Source of the DNA: Halorussus marinus | GTDB taxonomy: Archaea; Halobacteriota; Halobacteria; Halobacteriales; Haladaptataceae | Reading direction: 5' to 3' | NCBI RefSeq assembly: GCF_004765795.1 | Contig: NZ_SBIV01000005.1 | Location: 246,882 to 310,881 of the forward strand | Length of the DNA stretch: 64,000 nt | Shown: piece after piece, positions 49,386-57,819 of the stretch | Numbering within the stretch: the stretch's first letter is position 1 | Layout of the letters: every line of letters begins with the position of its first letter | Notes under the pieces: model-generated | Told to the model about the DNA's origin: nothing | Seen by the model: the letters and a program-made list of their open reading frames with translations, nothing else | Databases searched by the model: none | Position numbers and translations under genes: made by a program

Positions 49386-50969
49386 ATGACCGCCAGCCCG
49401 GACCCAGAGCGTACCGCGGGCCGCGAAGAGTCAGTCGACCGAGACCGCCGCCGCACAACACGACACGAAGGTATGACCGACGAGCTACGCGACGAAAACC
49501 GGAAGATAGAGGAGCTACACGAGGTCGCCTCCCGGATGCAGGCCTGCGACTCCAAGCCCGAGGCGTACCGCCTCGGCGTCGAGGCCGCCGAGGAGATCCT
49601 GGAGTTCGACATCTGCGGGATCGACGAGGTCGAAGACGGCTCGCTCGTCCCGCAGGCGACGTCGACCGAGATGCCGGCCGACGGGTACGACACGATCGAT
49701 ACCGATACCGGGCTGGCCGGCCGGACGTACCGGCGCGGCGAGTCGTTTTCCATCCCCGACGTGCGAGCCATGGACGCGGCCGAGCCGATCCAAGACGAGT
49801 ACCGCTCGATCCTGAGCGTCCCGGTCGGCGACCGCGGGGTCTTTCAGGCCGGGTCCCGGGAGACCGACGCGTTCGACGAGGACGACGTAAGGCTCGCGGA
49901 ACTGCTGATGTCCCACGTCGGCGAAGGGGTCGACCGGATCGAGTCTCAGGCGGCGTTACGCGAGAGCGAACAGAAGTACCGGACGCTAGTCGAGGGGAGC
50001 CACGACGCGATCTTCATCCACGGCGACGGGTCGTTCGAGTTCGTCAACGACCGGGTGGCCGAGCTCACCGGCTACGACCGCGAGGAACTGCTCGGGCTGT
50101 CGGTCTGGGAGCTCGTCCACGAGGACGACCGCGAGCGGGCCCGCGAGTTCTTCGAGGGCACCGAGAGCGAGGACGGGGCGCCCCACGAGGAGATTCGGAT
50201 CCGAACCGACCGCGGCGAGGTCCGACACCTCGACGTGAGCGTTCAGACGATCAGCTACGGCGACGACACGGCGTACCTCGGATCGGCTCGGGACGTGACC
50301 GACCGCCGCGAGCGCGAGCGAACCGTCAAGCGCCAAAACGAACAGCTCCGGGAGTTCACCAGCGTCGTCAGCCACGACCTCCGGAACCCGCTCAACGTCG
50401 CGCAGGGCTACCTCGACCTCGCGCGCGAGACCGGCGACCCCGAGCACTTCGAGAAGGCCGAGCGGGCGCTCGACCGGATGGAGTCGCTCACCGGGGAGCT
50501 GTTGGAACTCGCCCGACAGGGCCACGACGTCGACGAGACCGAGCGCCTCGACCTCGAATCGGTGGTTCGGCGCGCGTGGGCGGTAGTCTCGACCGGCGAG
50601 GCCGACCTCGTCGTGGCGGACGGACTCGGCCGGCTCGACGCCGACGAGAACCGCCTCCGCGAGCTGTTCGAGAACCTGTTTCGCAACTCGATCGACCACG
50701 CCGGCCGCGACGTCACCGTCGAGGTCGGACCGCTCTGCGGGCCCGCGGCCGCCGACCGGCCGGCCGAGGGCTTCTACGTCGTCGACGACGGGCCGGGGAT
50801 CACCGAGTCCGAGCGCGAACTGGTGTTCGAGCGGGGCTACACCACCGCCGAGGACGGCTCGGGGTTCGGGCTCGCCATCGTCGACGACATCGTCAACGCC
50901 CACGGCTGGGACGTCGCGGTCCGCGACGGCGACGCCGGCGGCGTCCGGTTCGAGATAACGACGGGGTAG
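49386..50969 (+). CDS. GAF-PAS sensor histidine kinase, intact
   Basis: A 527-residue soluble kinase. A coiled N-terminus leads to a GAF domain (about 45-185), a PAS domain (about 192-305), HisKA with phospho-acceptor H330 in 'VVSHDLRNPLN', and a complete HATPase: N-box 'ELFENLFRNSIDHA' (N434), G1 'DDGPGI' (468-473), 'ERGYTT' and G2 'GSGFGLAIVDD'. It should sense a cytosolic ligand or redox cue and phosphorylate an unlinked response regulator; none is encoded here. An in-frame ATG at 49473 may be the true start, as the first 29 residues are basic and poorly conserved in character. It provides the reference for the deletion in the kinase at 15117. Confidence 0.88.
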   Translation: MTASPDPERTAGREESVDRDRRRTTRHEGMTDELRDENRKIEELHEVASRMQACDSKPEAYRLGVEAAEEILEFDICGIDEVEDGSLVPQATSTEMPADGYDTIDTDTGLAGRTYRRGESFSIPDVRAMDAAEPIQDEYRSILSVPVGDRGVFQAGSRETDAFDEDDVRLAELLMSHVGEGVDRIESQAALRESEQKYRTLVEGSHDAIFIHGDGSFEFVNDRVAELTGYDREELLGLSVWELVHEDDRERAREFFEGTESEDGAPHEEIRIRTDRGEVRHLDVSVQTISYGDDTAYLGSARDVTDRRERERTVKRQNEQLREFTSVVSHDLRNPLNVAQGYLDLARETGDPEHFEKAERALDRMESLTGELLELARQGHDVDETERLDLESVVRRAWAVVSTGEADLVVADGLGRLDADENRLRELFENLFRNSIDHAGRDVTVEVGPLCGPAAADRPAEGFYVVDDGPGITESERELVFERGYTTAEDGSGFGLAIVDDIVNAHGWDVAVRDGDAGGVRFEITTG

Positions 50970-51995
50970 CTACCGGAAGCCCTCGACGTCCGAGATCGAG
51001 AGCGGGCTGGTCGGCAGGTCGGCGGGCGGCTCGGGGTCGTTGTAGCCGCCGGGGGCGACGTCGTTCGGCGCGTCGGGGTAGAACACCGACGCGATCAGTT
51101 GGATCTGTCGCCGACCCGCGTCGAGTTCGAACTGACCCCCGCCGTACATCCGAACGTCGCGCTCCTCGCAGTGCTCGACGACCGCGAGCAGCGACTCGAT
51201 CGACCCGAACCGCGAGGGCTTGACGTTGAGCCACGCGGGCTCGAACGGGAGGTCCCGGACGCTCGCGAGGTCGGTGATCGGGTAATCCCACGAGACGCGA
51301 TCGCGGGCGGCGTCGAGCGCGGCGCTGGTCTCGTCGGTCCACGCCGGATCTTCGAGGACGGCGTCCGGGAACGCCTCGGCCACCCGTCGGTATCGGTCGG
51401 GGTCGACGCTCCCCGCGACCTCGCTGTCCTCGTAGTGGGCCTTGAAGTCGACGGTCCGCACGCCCGCGTCGGCCAGCGCCGCCAGCAGTTCGTCGGTCCA
51501 GTCGTCGCCGACGTCGAGTTTGAACGCCGCGTCGGGGTCGCGCTCGCGGAACCGATCGAGCGCGTCGGCGCTCGGCGGGTCGCCAAGCGAGGGGCTGATC
51601 ACGAACCGAACCGGGTCGTAGCTCCGGTCGAGCGCGGCCCCGAGGTGGGTGTCGGCCTGCCGGAGCGCCAGATCGAGCGCGGCGCTCTCGAACGCCCACC
51701 GGCGGTAGTTTCGAAACACCGCGTGGTCGGGGTCGCTATCCGGAAACAGATCGCGGTCGGCCAGCGTCTCCGAGAAGGAGTCGACGGTGTACTCGCCCAC
51801 GAGGTCGAATCGGTCGGAGATCGGGTGCTCGTCGGCGTCGTACGTCACGTCTTCGCCCCGGCCGACCTCGCCGTCGCCCGACAGCGAGACCGCGGTGGTC
51901 GCCCGGGTGAACGCCGGCGTCTCGCGCTCGCGACGCTCGTAGTCGACGGCGTCGACGGTCACCGGCAGGTCCGCGAGTCGATCGTAGTAACTCAT
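50970..51995 (-). CDS. Enolase-superfamily protein
   Basis: A 341-residue enolase-like (mandelate-racemase / o-succinylbenzoate-synthase superfamily) protein. Barrel motifs are recognisable: 'AFKLDVGDDW', 'VDFKAHYEDSE', 'VLEDPAWTDE' with a metal-ligand Glu/Asp, 'VSWDYPITD' and 'WLNVKPSRFGS' with the Lys of the second half. Members form an enolate next to a carboxylate; the substrate of this haloarchaeal subgroup is not clear, and the N-terminal capping domain is unusually polar. Its stop abuts the kinase stop (tail-to-tail, no gap). Not linked to menaquinone genes in this window, so OSBS is not claimed. Confidence 0.78.
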   Translation of the reverse strand: MSYYDRLADLPVTVDAVDYERRERETPAFTRATTAVSLSGDGEVGRGEDVTYDADEHPISDRFDLVGEYTVDSFSETLADRDLFPDSDPDHAVFRNYRRWAFESAALDLALRQADTHLGAALDRSYDPVRFVISPSLGDPPSADALDRFRERDPDAAFKLDVGDDWTDELLAALADAGVRTVDFKAHYEDSEVAGSVDPDRYRRVAEAFPDAVLEDPAWTDETSAALDAARDRVSWDYPITDLASVRDLPFEPAWLNVKPSRFGSIESLLAVVEHCEERDVRMYGGGQFELDAGRRQIQLIASVFYPDAPNDVAPGGYNDPEPPADLPTSPLSISDVEGFR

Positions 51996-52037
51996 GGCCG
52001 ATCGTTCGCGGGCGGGGGACGAAAAGGTACCGCGCGC

Positions 52038-52484
52038 TCACTCGGTGACGACCGTCACCGGCCCGTCGAAGTTGAGGATGACCGACTGGGTGAGGTCGCC
52101 AAACAGCGCCTTCCCGGTTGGCGAGCGCTTCTCGCCCGCGATGAACAGGTGATCGCAGTCGTGTCGGTCGGCCGTCTTGAGGATCTGCTCTTGCTCGTCG
52201 CCGAGCGCGCCGACCGCTTCGTAGGAGACGTCGATCCCGTCGAGGGCCTCCCGACCCACGTCGGCCGCGAACTGCTCGGCGCCGCCCTCGACCTGCTGGG
52301 CGGAGTACTGGACCCCGCTCTCGGGGATCTGTTCCATCGCCTGGCGCTTGCTCTCGTACTCCTCGTCGGTGGTGACGTGCAACAGTACGAGCTCCCCGCC
52401 GACTGCGGCGACGAGTTCGCCCGCCTCTCGAACGAGTGCTTTGGTGGACTCTTTGGCGTCGACGACCGCGAGTGCTCGGTCCAT
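52038..52484 (-). CDS. Universal stress protein (UspA family)
   Basis: A 148-residue single Usp domain. It starts 'MDRALAVVDAKESTKALVREAGELVA' (beta-1/alpha-1), continues with 'ELVLLHVTTDEEYESK', and ends with an adenine-nucleotide-type loop 'LFIAGEKRSPTGKALFGDLTQSVILNFDGPVTVVTE', a variant of G-x2-G-x9-G(S/T). It probably binds ATP or AMP and acts in stress adaptation. The ATG at 52484 is chosen over upstream extension, which is basic noise. Compare the truncated Usp stub at 38201-38320. Confidence 0.88.
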   Translation of the reverse strand: MDRALAVVDAKESTKALVREAGELVAAVGGELVLLHVTTDEEYESKRQAMEQIPESGVQYSAQQVEGGAEQFAADVGREALDGIDVSYEAVGALGDEQEQILKTADRHDCDHLFIAGEKRSPTGKALFGDLTQSVILNFDGPVTVVTE

Positions 52485-52602
52485 GTGCCGGCCAAGACCC
52501 GTCTCGGACTTAAATAAACCGGTTATTGTATCAATATTCGTTTCGTTTCTCGGCGGTCGGCGACCACCGGGAAAAAAGGATGCGATCGCGTACCGACGCG
52601 CG

Positions 52603-54390
52603 CTATTCGAGCCGAGCGCCGTTGTACATCTGTCGGCTCGGGCCGGCCGCACCGTACGCCGGGATGTCGAGACCCTGGTACCAGAACCGCTCGTCGAGTT
52701 CGTGGTACGTGTTGAGGAACACTACGTCCTCCCAGTTCGCCTCCTCGATCTCGACGTACGCCTCGTTGCGGGCCTGCTCGGCCTCGTCGGTCGGCGCGGC
52801 GTTCTGTTCGACGGTCTGCCACGCTTCCTCGGCCCGGTTGGCCGCGTCGGTCTCGGACCAGTTCACGTACGAGATCGGCGCGGGCTGGGACGTGTCGGTC
52901 TGGGGCGGATTGAGCAACTGGAGGAAGTTGTCCGGTGCGGGCCAGTCCATCACCCACCCGAGGGTGTAGGCTTCGAGGTTGCCGTTCCGGCCGCGCTGGA
53001 GCAGCGTCGAGAACGGCGCGCGCTCTATGTTCATGTCGATGTGCGCGCTCGCGAGCTGGTCGCGCAGGAGTCGTCCGACGCTCGCCCAAGTGTCAGATGA
53101 CTGGTAGGCAGTGAACGTGAACTCGTAGCGGTTGTTCGGCCCGTAGCCGGCTTCTTCCATCACCTGTCGGGCCTGATCCAGGCGAGTCTCGTTGTAACCG
53201 TACGGGTAGTTCTCCTCGGCGTGTTGCTGGTAGGCGTCGGGGCCGCCGGGGTAGATGGCGGGCGGCGTGAAGTGGTAGGCGGCCTCGCCGCGCTCCTTGA
53301 AGATCTGCTCGACGACCTGCTGTTGGTTCATCGCGTACGCGGCGGCCTGCCGGACGGCCTTCTCGACCTGATCGGTGTTGAATCCGACGTAGAAGGCGTT
53401 GATCGTCGGGACCCCGACGTAGTTGAGCGTCTCGCCGTTCCGGACCGGACCGTACGTCCCGGTCTGGACCCCGCTGTCGTCGGTGTTCTCGACGCTGAGG
53501 TTGGCCGGGTCGTAGAACTGCGTCGGGATGCTGAAGTAGTCGGCGTTCTGGTTCATCGCGTACGTCCAGTGGGCGTTTGGGTCCGAGATGATGGCCCAGT
53601 GGACCCGCTCGACGTTCGCGGTCTCACCGTAGTAGTCGTCGTACCGGGTGACGGCGGCCTCGTCGTTGGTCGTCCAGAGTTCGAACTCGAACGGGCCGGC
53701 GCCGACGGGGTCGTTCGTCCCGAACTCCTGTTGAGTGATCTCGCCGTCGTAGCCCTCGATGTCGCCGACCAGCCCCTCGGGGACCGCGGCGAACGACGTG
53801 TACGCGAGCATCGGGAGCGTCGCGTGGAACGGCTCCGAGAGCGTCATCTCGATGGTGTAGTCGTCGACGGCCTCGACCGCCATGCTCCCGGGGACGTAGT
53901 TGCCCTCGTCGTCGGTCTCGTGTTCGATGCCGATCGAATCGAGGATGAAGTACGCGCGCCGGGAGCTCTCGGAGGCCGCGAGCCGCTCCCACGCGTACAC
54001 GAAGTCCTGTGCGGTGACCTCCTCGCCGTTGTGGAAGGTCGCGCCCTCCCGAACGGTAAACGTGTACGTCGTGAAGTCCTCGGACTGCTGATAGTCGGCC
54101 GCGAGTAGCGGTTCGACTTCGAGCGCGGCGTCCGGATAGTTCATCAGCGGGTCGAAGACCTGCTGGATCACCGTCCCCGAGGCGGTGTCGGTCGCGGCGA
54201 CCGGGTCCATCGTCGTCATCGATCGGTTGATGAGATCGAGCTGGCCGCCGTCCCCACCCCCGTCTTGCCCGTCGCCCCCTTCGGTCGTGGTCTCTTGGCC
54301 CGCGGCGGTGCCCGTGAGCGCTGTCGCCGTCGCGACCCCGCCCGTCGCTTCGAGGAAGCGACGGCGGGACATGTTGGATTTCTCTGACAT
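52603..54390 (-). CDS. Tat-exported ABC substrate-binding protein (dipeptide/oligopeptide type)
   Basis: A 595-residue family 5 solute-binding protein. 'SRRRFLEATGG' is a Tat motif followed by a hydrophobic core and 'TAAGQ', then a Thr/Gly/Asp-rich linker. The DppA/OppA core shows 'ADYQQSEDFTTYTFTVREGATFHNGEEVTAQDFVYAWERL' (the SBP_bac_5 signature), and near the C-terminus 'GWVMDWPAPDNFLQLL' and 'ANWEDVVFLNTYHE'. It would bind peptides or similar solutes outside the cell. No permease or ATPase genes are next to it, so it is an orphan here. A TAATTA-type AT block lies about 35 nt before the ATG. Confidence 0.88.
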   Translation of the reverse strand: MSEKSNMSRRRFLEATGGVATATALTGTAAGQETTTEGGDGQDGGGDGGQLDLINRSMTTMDPVAATDTASGTVIQQVFDPLMNYPDAALEVEPLLAADYQQSEDFTTYTFTVREGATFHNGEEVTAQDFVYAWERLAASESSRRAYFILDSIGIEHETDDEGNYVPGSMAVEAVDDYTIEMTLSEPFHATLPMLAYTSFAAVPEGLVGDIEGYDGEITQQEFGTNDPVGAGPFEFELWTTNDEAAVTRYDDYYGETANVERVHWAIISDPNAHWTYAMNQNADYFSIPTQFYDPANLSVENTDDSGVQTGTYGPVRNGETLNYVGVPTINAFYVGFNTDQVEKAVRQAAAYAMNQQQVVEQIFKERGEAAYHFTPPAIYPGGPDAYQQHAEENYPYGYNETRLDQARQVMEEAGYGPNNRYEFTFTAYQSSDTWASVGRLLRDQLASAHIDMNIERAPFSTLLQRGRNGNLEAYTLGWVMDWPAPDNFLQLLNPPQTDTSQPAPISYVNWSETDAANRAEEAWQTVEQNAAPTDEAEQARNEAYVEIEEANWEDVVFLNTYHELDERFWYQGLDIPAYGAAGPSRQMYNGARLE

Positions 54391-54712
54391 CCCAACGAAG
54401 AGACGACGAACGCACATTTGTATCTAATTATTTATCGTGTAGGACATGGTGATTGGTAAAACTAGACAGCACTCGTGCGTGTTTGGCGTACACCGCTCGA
54501 ATACAAGTGGGTTCTGGCGGCCTGCGGGCGATGTCGTCGACGTTCGAACGCCGGGCGTCGGGCGCCGAATAATTGTGGGGTTCGTTATCGTCTCACAGTG
54601 ATAGTAGGTCGCTGTTACCGTCGCGTAGTCGGCCCGAGAATCGGGACAGTCGCGGGCTGAGCCGAGACATTCCGCGTATAACAAAGTGGAAATCCGACGT
54701 TCCGGCCGAGTA
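54391..54712. other. 322-nt divergent intergenic region
   Basis: Between the peptide-binding-protein gene (minus) and the pilin gene (plus). The first 60 nt are AT-rich (TAATTATTTATC near 54425), the likely promoter of the binding-protein gene. TATAACAA at 54677-54684 is the likely pilin promoter. The middle (54480-54660) has lower GC than neighbouring genes and no convincing reading frame; I see no RNA gene or clear dyad. Confidence 0.4.
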
Positions 54713-55162
54713 ATGAGACGACTCGCGGCCGCCCTCCCCGACGAGCGCGCCACGTCCCCGGCGATCGGCGCGACGCTACTGGTCGGCGTCACGGTCCTGC
54801 TGGCGACCGCCGCCGGCACCGGCATGTTCAGCCTCGCCGACAGCGCGACCCAGGGCGCGTTCGCCAGCGCCTCGGTCAGCCACGAACCCGCCGAAGACAG
54901 AGTGAGCGCGACCTGGATGGCGAACGCGAACGCCGATCGCCTCCGGGTGACGGTCCGGGTCGGCGACGACCGCCGGACGGTGAGTCTGCAGGCGGTCGGC
55001 GACAGCGTCGTCGTCGACCACGGCGGCGTGACCGTGAACTCGGGGGCGGTCCGCGCGTGGGACGATCCGAACCTCGACGACGGCGACCGGGTGGCGGTCA
55101 CCGTCGTCGCGGTCAAAGGCGGCGAGACGCTCGTCGTCGCCGAGCGGAGCGCCACGATATAA
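54713..55162 (+). CDS. Archaeal type IV pilin-like protein
   Basis: A 149-residue protein with a class III (prepilin) signal: short charged leader ending 'DERATSPAIG' followed by a hydrophobic helix (about 20-37), the pattern cleaved by archaeal prepilin peptidase PibD before the hydrophobic stretch. The rest is a beta-rich globular domain ('ADRLRVTVRVGDDRRTVSLQAVGDSVVVDHGGV'). It likely forms or decorates a surface pilus. No pil ATPase or membrane-platform genes are in this window, so it is a single pilin gene. A 'TATAACAA' box lies about 30 nt before the ATG. Confidence 0.82.
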   Translation: MRRLAAALPDERATSPAIGATLLVGVTVLLATAAGTGMFSLADSATQGAFASASVSHEPAEDRVSATWMANANADRLRVTVRVGDDRRTVSLQAVGDSVVVDHGGVTVNSGAVRAWDDPNLDDGDRVAVTVVAVKGGETLVVAERSATI

Positions 55163-55183
55163 AGAGCGCGCGGGACGGGCCGC

Positions 55184-55474
55184 TCAGTCGACGTACATCG
55201 AGTAGGTGATGACCGCGAACCCGACCGCGGTCAGCCCGCTCTCGATGACCAAGACGAAACTCCGGTCGAGTCCGACCGCCTGATCCGCGAGGCCGGCGAG
55301 GAACGCCCCGAGGGTCACGACGGCGAACCCGATCGAGAGAGCCCGGAGCGCGGGCGACGCCGTCCGGCGGTAGGCTTTGAACGCGAAGTAGCTGATGAGG
55401 CCGCCCAGCATGAGCGTGACGGTCTTGAGGACGACGACGAGCGTGGCGACGAGTGGAGTAGCCTCGTGAGTCAT
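55184..55474 (-). CDS. Small three-helix membrane protein coupled to a regulator
   Basis: A 96-residue protein with three hydrophobic helices (about 8-30, 42-63, 72-93) and the loop 'KAYRRTASPALRAL'. Same family layout as the protein at 44884-45162. Its ATG overlaps the stop of the winged-helix gene by 4 nt (ATGA), so regulator and membrane protein are made from one mRNA. Such pairs are frequent in haloarchaea and may form a membrane-linked sensing unit, but no function is shown here. Confidence 0.72.
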   Translation of the reverse strand: MTHEATPLVATLVVVLKTVTLMLGGLISYFAFKAYRRTASPALRALSIGFAVVTLGAFLAGLADQAVGLDRSFVLVIESGLTAVGFAVITYSMYVD

Positions 55475-55848
55475 GTCTGTTTGCGCACCTCCGACCACAT
55501 GTCCGCGAGTCGCTCTTCGGCCGACCGAGAGGGTCTGGAGACCGTGACGTCGAACTCCCGGGCGTCGGTGACCGCCAGCGTCACGTCCTCGAAATCGAGG
55601 TCGTACCGGGTGGTATGGTGACCGTCGCTCCGGACCTCGGTGAGCTCTCTGAGAAGCGAGGCGTCGCTCAGCAGGTCCAGCTTCCGGTACACCGTCGAGA
55701 GCGGGATGTCGGTCGCCTCCGCGAGTTCGCTGGCTGTCATGGGTTCGTCTAGCTGTTTGACGATGGCCCGGCAGTCCGGGTCGTCGAGTGCGTCGAGGAC
55801 CGCCTGGAGATCCGGGTCCTCCTCGGCTCCCACCGGGTCTCGTACCAT
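55471..55848 (-). CDS. ArsR-like winged-helix regulator
   Basis: A 125-residue helix-turn-helix protein. 'DALDDPDCRAIVKQLDEPMTASELAEATDIPLSTVYRKLDLLSDASLL' (about 18-66) is the winged-helix DNA-binding domain, followed by 'TRYDLDFEDVTLAV' as the wing/dimer strand and a helical tail ending 'ERLADMWSEVRKQT'. It overlaps the small membrane protein gene by 4 nt. It is divergent (182 nt) from the multicopper oxidase/halocyanin pair, which is a possible target. The ATG at 55848 follows a 'GTATTATGTG' element about 28 nt upstream. Confidence 0.85.
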   Translation of the reverse strand: MVRDPVGAEEDPDLQAVLDALDDPDCRAIVKQLDEPMTASELAEATDIPLSTVYRKLDLLSDASLLRELTEVRSDGHHTTRYDLDFEDVTLAVTDAREFDVTVSRPSRSAEERLADMWSEVRKQT

Positions 55849-56030
55849 CCAAGTTGACCTTGCCCCACCCGACACATAATACGTTCGACCTGGGCCGACC
55901 CCGGAGCGAGGCGCTAACGACCGAACCGGTTCGGGTCCGGAGCGCGGGCGAACCCGTTCGGATCCGTTTTCATTTCGTGGGAATCGCTTCGCCAACGTTT
56001 AAGTGGTGGTGTCCAAGGTTCAATTGCATC

Positions 56031-57176
56031 ATGACCACTTTCGGCGCCCCCGGAAACGGACCGTCTCGACGCGACTTTCTGAAGGCGACCGGTGCTGGCG
56101 GCCTCGCGGCGACCGCAGGCTGTGCAGCCCCGAGTCAGAACGAACAGACCGCACAGACGACCCGACAGGAAGCGATGCAGAGCGACGACTCGCTTCCGAC
56201 CACGAGCCCGCCCCAGATCGTCAACGTCGACGAACAGGGCGGACAGGTGACGATGAAGACCCTCCCCGCGCGCCACGACGTCCACCCCGGCGAGTCGATG
56301 GGCGGTCCCGTCGAACTGCCGCGAGTGTGGGCGTTCCAGGCCGACGATCTGGACCCGAGCGTCCCCGGTCCCATCCTCCGAACCACGAAGGGCGAGGACA
56401 TGGAGGTAACGCTCGACAACACCGAGGGCAAGCGGGCCCACACCATCCACTTCCACGGCGTCACGAAGACGTGGAAGAACGATGGCGTCCCGACCACGAC
56501 CGGGATCACCGTCAAGCCCGGCGAGAAACACACCTACGACATCCCCGCCAACGTGGCCGGCACGCACCTCTATCACTGCCACTTCCAGACCCAGCGTCAC
56601 ATCGACATGGGGATGTACGGCATCCTCCGAGTCGACCCCGAAGGCTACGAGGAGGCCGACAAAGAGCACTTCCTGACGTTCAAAGACTGGGACTCGCGAC
56701 TCCCCCGCCAGATGGCCGGCGAGGACGTCAACTACAACCCGCGGAACCGCCGCCCCGACGTGTTCACGGTCAACGGCAAGAGCGCGCCCCGCACGCTCCA
56801 CCCCGAGAAGGGCTCGCCGATCATCGTCCAGGAGGGCGACGACGTCCGGCTCCACCTCGTGAACGCCGGCTACATGTCCCACCCGATGCACATCCACAAC
56901 CACCGGTTCCAGCTGACCGCGAAGGACGGGGGGACGATCCCCGAGGCGGCCCGCTACCCCGAGGACGTGACCAACATCGCGCCCGCCGAGCGCCACACCA
57001 TCGAGTTCACGGCCGACGCCGACCCCGGCGCCTACCTGATGCACTGCCACAAGGTCAATCACGTCATGAACGGCCGGTCGTACCCCGGCGGGATGCTCAC
57101 CGGCATCGTCTACGAGTCGGTGATGGACACCGACATCTTCGCACAGCTGATGGACTACGCCGGCTACGAGGGCTAA
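56031..57176 (+). CDS. Two-domain multicopper oxidase, Tat lipoprotein
   Basis: A 381-residue cupredoxin enzyme. 'SRRDFLKATGAGG' plus 'AGC' (C31) mark a Tat lipoprotein. Domain 1 has 'HTIHFHG' (H140, H142) and 'LYHCHFQTQRHIDMGM' (H182-C183-H184, H190, M195). Domain 2 has 'HPMHIHNH' (H284, H287, H289) and 'LMHCHKVNH' (H338-C339-H340, H344) with a later Met. The eight His of a trinuclear cluster are therefore present, and both domains contain a Cys-based type 1 copper site, a layout seen in two-domain laccases. It lacks the 'PHN.DFH' pattern of NirK, so nitrite reductase is less likely. Halocyanin follows 6 nt later as probable redox partner. Confidence 0.85.
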   Translation: MTTFGAPGNGPSRRDFLKATGAGGLAATAGCAAPSQNEQTAQTTRQEAMQSDDSLPTTSPPQIVNVDEQGGQVTMKTLPARHDVHPGESMGGPVELPRVWAFQADDLDPSVPGPILRTTKGEDMEVTLDNTEGKRAHTIHFHGVTKTWKNDGVPTTTGITVKPGEKHTYDIPANVAGTHLYHCHFQTQRHIDMGMYGILRVDPEGYEEADKEHFLTFKDWDSRLPRQMAGEDVNYNPRNRRPDVFTVNGKSAPRTLHPEKGSPIIVQEGDDVRLHLVNAGYMSHPMHIHNHRFQLTAKDGGTIPEAARYPEDVTNIAPAERHTIEFTADADPGAYLMHCHKVNHVMNGRSYPGGMLTGIVYESVMDTDIFAQLMDYAGYEG

Positions 57177-57182
57177 TCGACG

Positions 57183-57797
57183 ATGTCAGACACCACGAGA
57201 CGCGACTTCCTGAAAGGCGCGGCGACGGCGACCGCGGCGACCGTCGGCGCCGGCGCGGCCGCGGGCGGAGCGACCGCCCAGTCGGACGCCGACCTCTCGG
57301 CGTGGTTCGAGGACGTCGGCAACTACGACGGCGTCGTCGACGAGACCGGCTCCGACGAGGTGACGATTTCGGTCGGCGCGCAGGGCAACGGCGGCGGGTT
57401 CGCGTTCGGCCCCGCGGCGGTTCGGGTCGACCCCGGAACGACGGTCGTCTGGGAGTGGACCGGCGACGGCGGTAGCCACAACGTCGTCGCCGAGAACGGC
57501 GACTTCGAGAGCGAGCTGACCGACGAGACGGGCCACACCTTCGAGCATACGCCCGAAGAGTCGGGGATCGTCACGTACGCCTGTTCGCCCCACAAGACCA
57601 TGGGGATGAAGGGCGCGCTCGTGGTCGGTGACGTCGAGATCGGCGGCGCGTCGGAGTCGGGCGGACTCCTCGGCTCGGTGCTCGGCGACCCGTGGACGGC
57701 GGCCGCGGGCGGTAGCATCCTGCTCGGACTGCTGTCGCCCATCGCGTTCGCGGCGTTACTGTTCGGCCGCGATCCCGACCGCCCGACGCCGAAGTGA
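57183..57797 (+). CDS. Membrane-anchored halocyanin (blue copper protein)
   Basis: A 204-residue protein. 'TTRRDFLKG' is a Tat signal with a hydrophobic core to about 32. The halocyanin domain runs from about 40 to 150 with copper ligands H99 in 'GGSHNVV', C134 and H137 in 'YACSPHKTMGMKG', and M140 or M142. After a Gly/Ser linker a C-terminal membrane helix (about 167-190) and a short basic tail anchor it. It shuttles electrons at the outer face of the membrane. It starts 6 nt after the multicopper oxidase stop, so the two form an operon and probably an electron-transfer pair. Confidence 0.92.
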   Translation: MSDTTRRDFLKGAATATAATVGAGAAAGGATAQSDADLSAWFEDVGNYDGVVDETGSDEVTISVGAQGNGGGFAFGPAAVRVDPGTTVVWEWTGDGGSHNVVAENGDFESELTDETGHTFEHTPEESGIVTYACSPHKTMGMKGALVVGDVEIGGASESGGLLGSVLGDPWTAAAGGSILLGLLSPIAFAALLFGRDPDRPTPK

Positions 57798-57819
57798 TCG
57801 AGCGCCGCTCCGAACCGAC

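Noticed and set aside
51099..52517. Plus-strand 472-codon frame opposite the enolase-like and UspA genes
   Set aside because: Antisense of two genes with clear family motifs; no motif of its own.
54424..55155. Minus-strand 243-codon frame opposite the pilin gene
   Set aside because: The plus strand has the pilin signal, TATA box and hydrophobic helix; the minus frame is Thr/Ser/Arg-rich and runs through a promoter region.
56031..57176. Copper nitrite reductase (NirK) as identity of the cupredoxin enzyme
   Set aside because: The HxHG motif, HCH in both domains and the full trinuclear His set fit a multicopper oxidase better than NirK.
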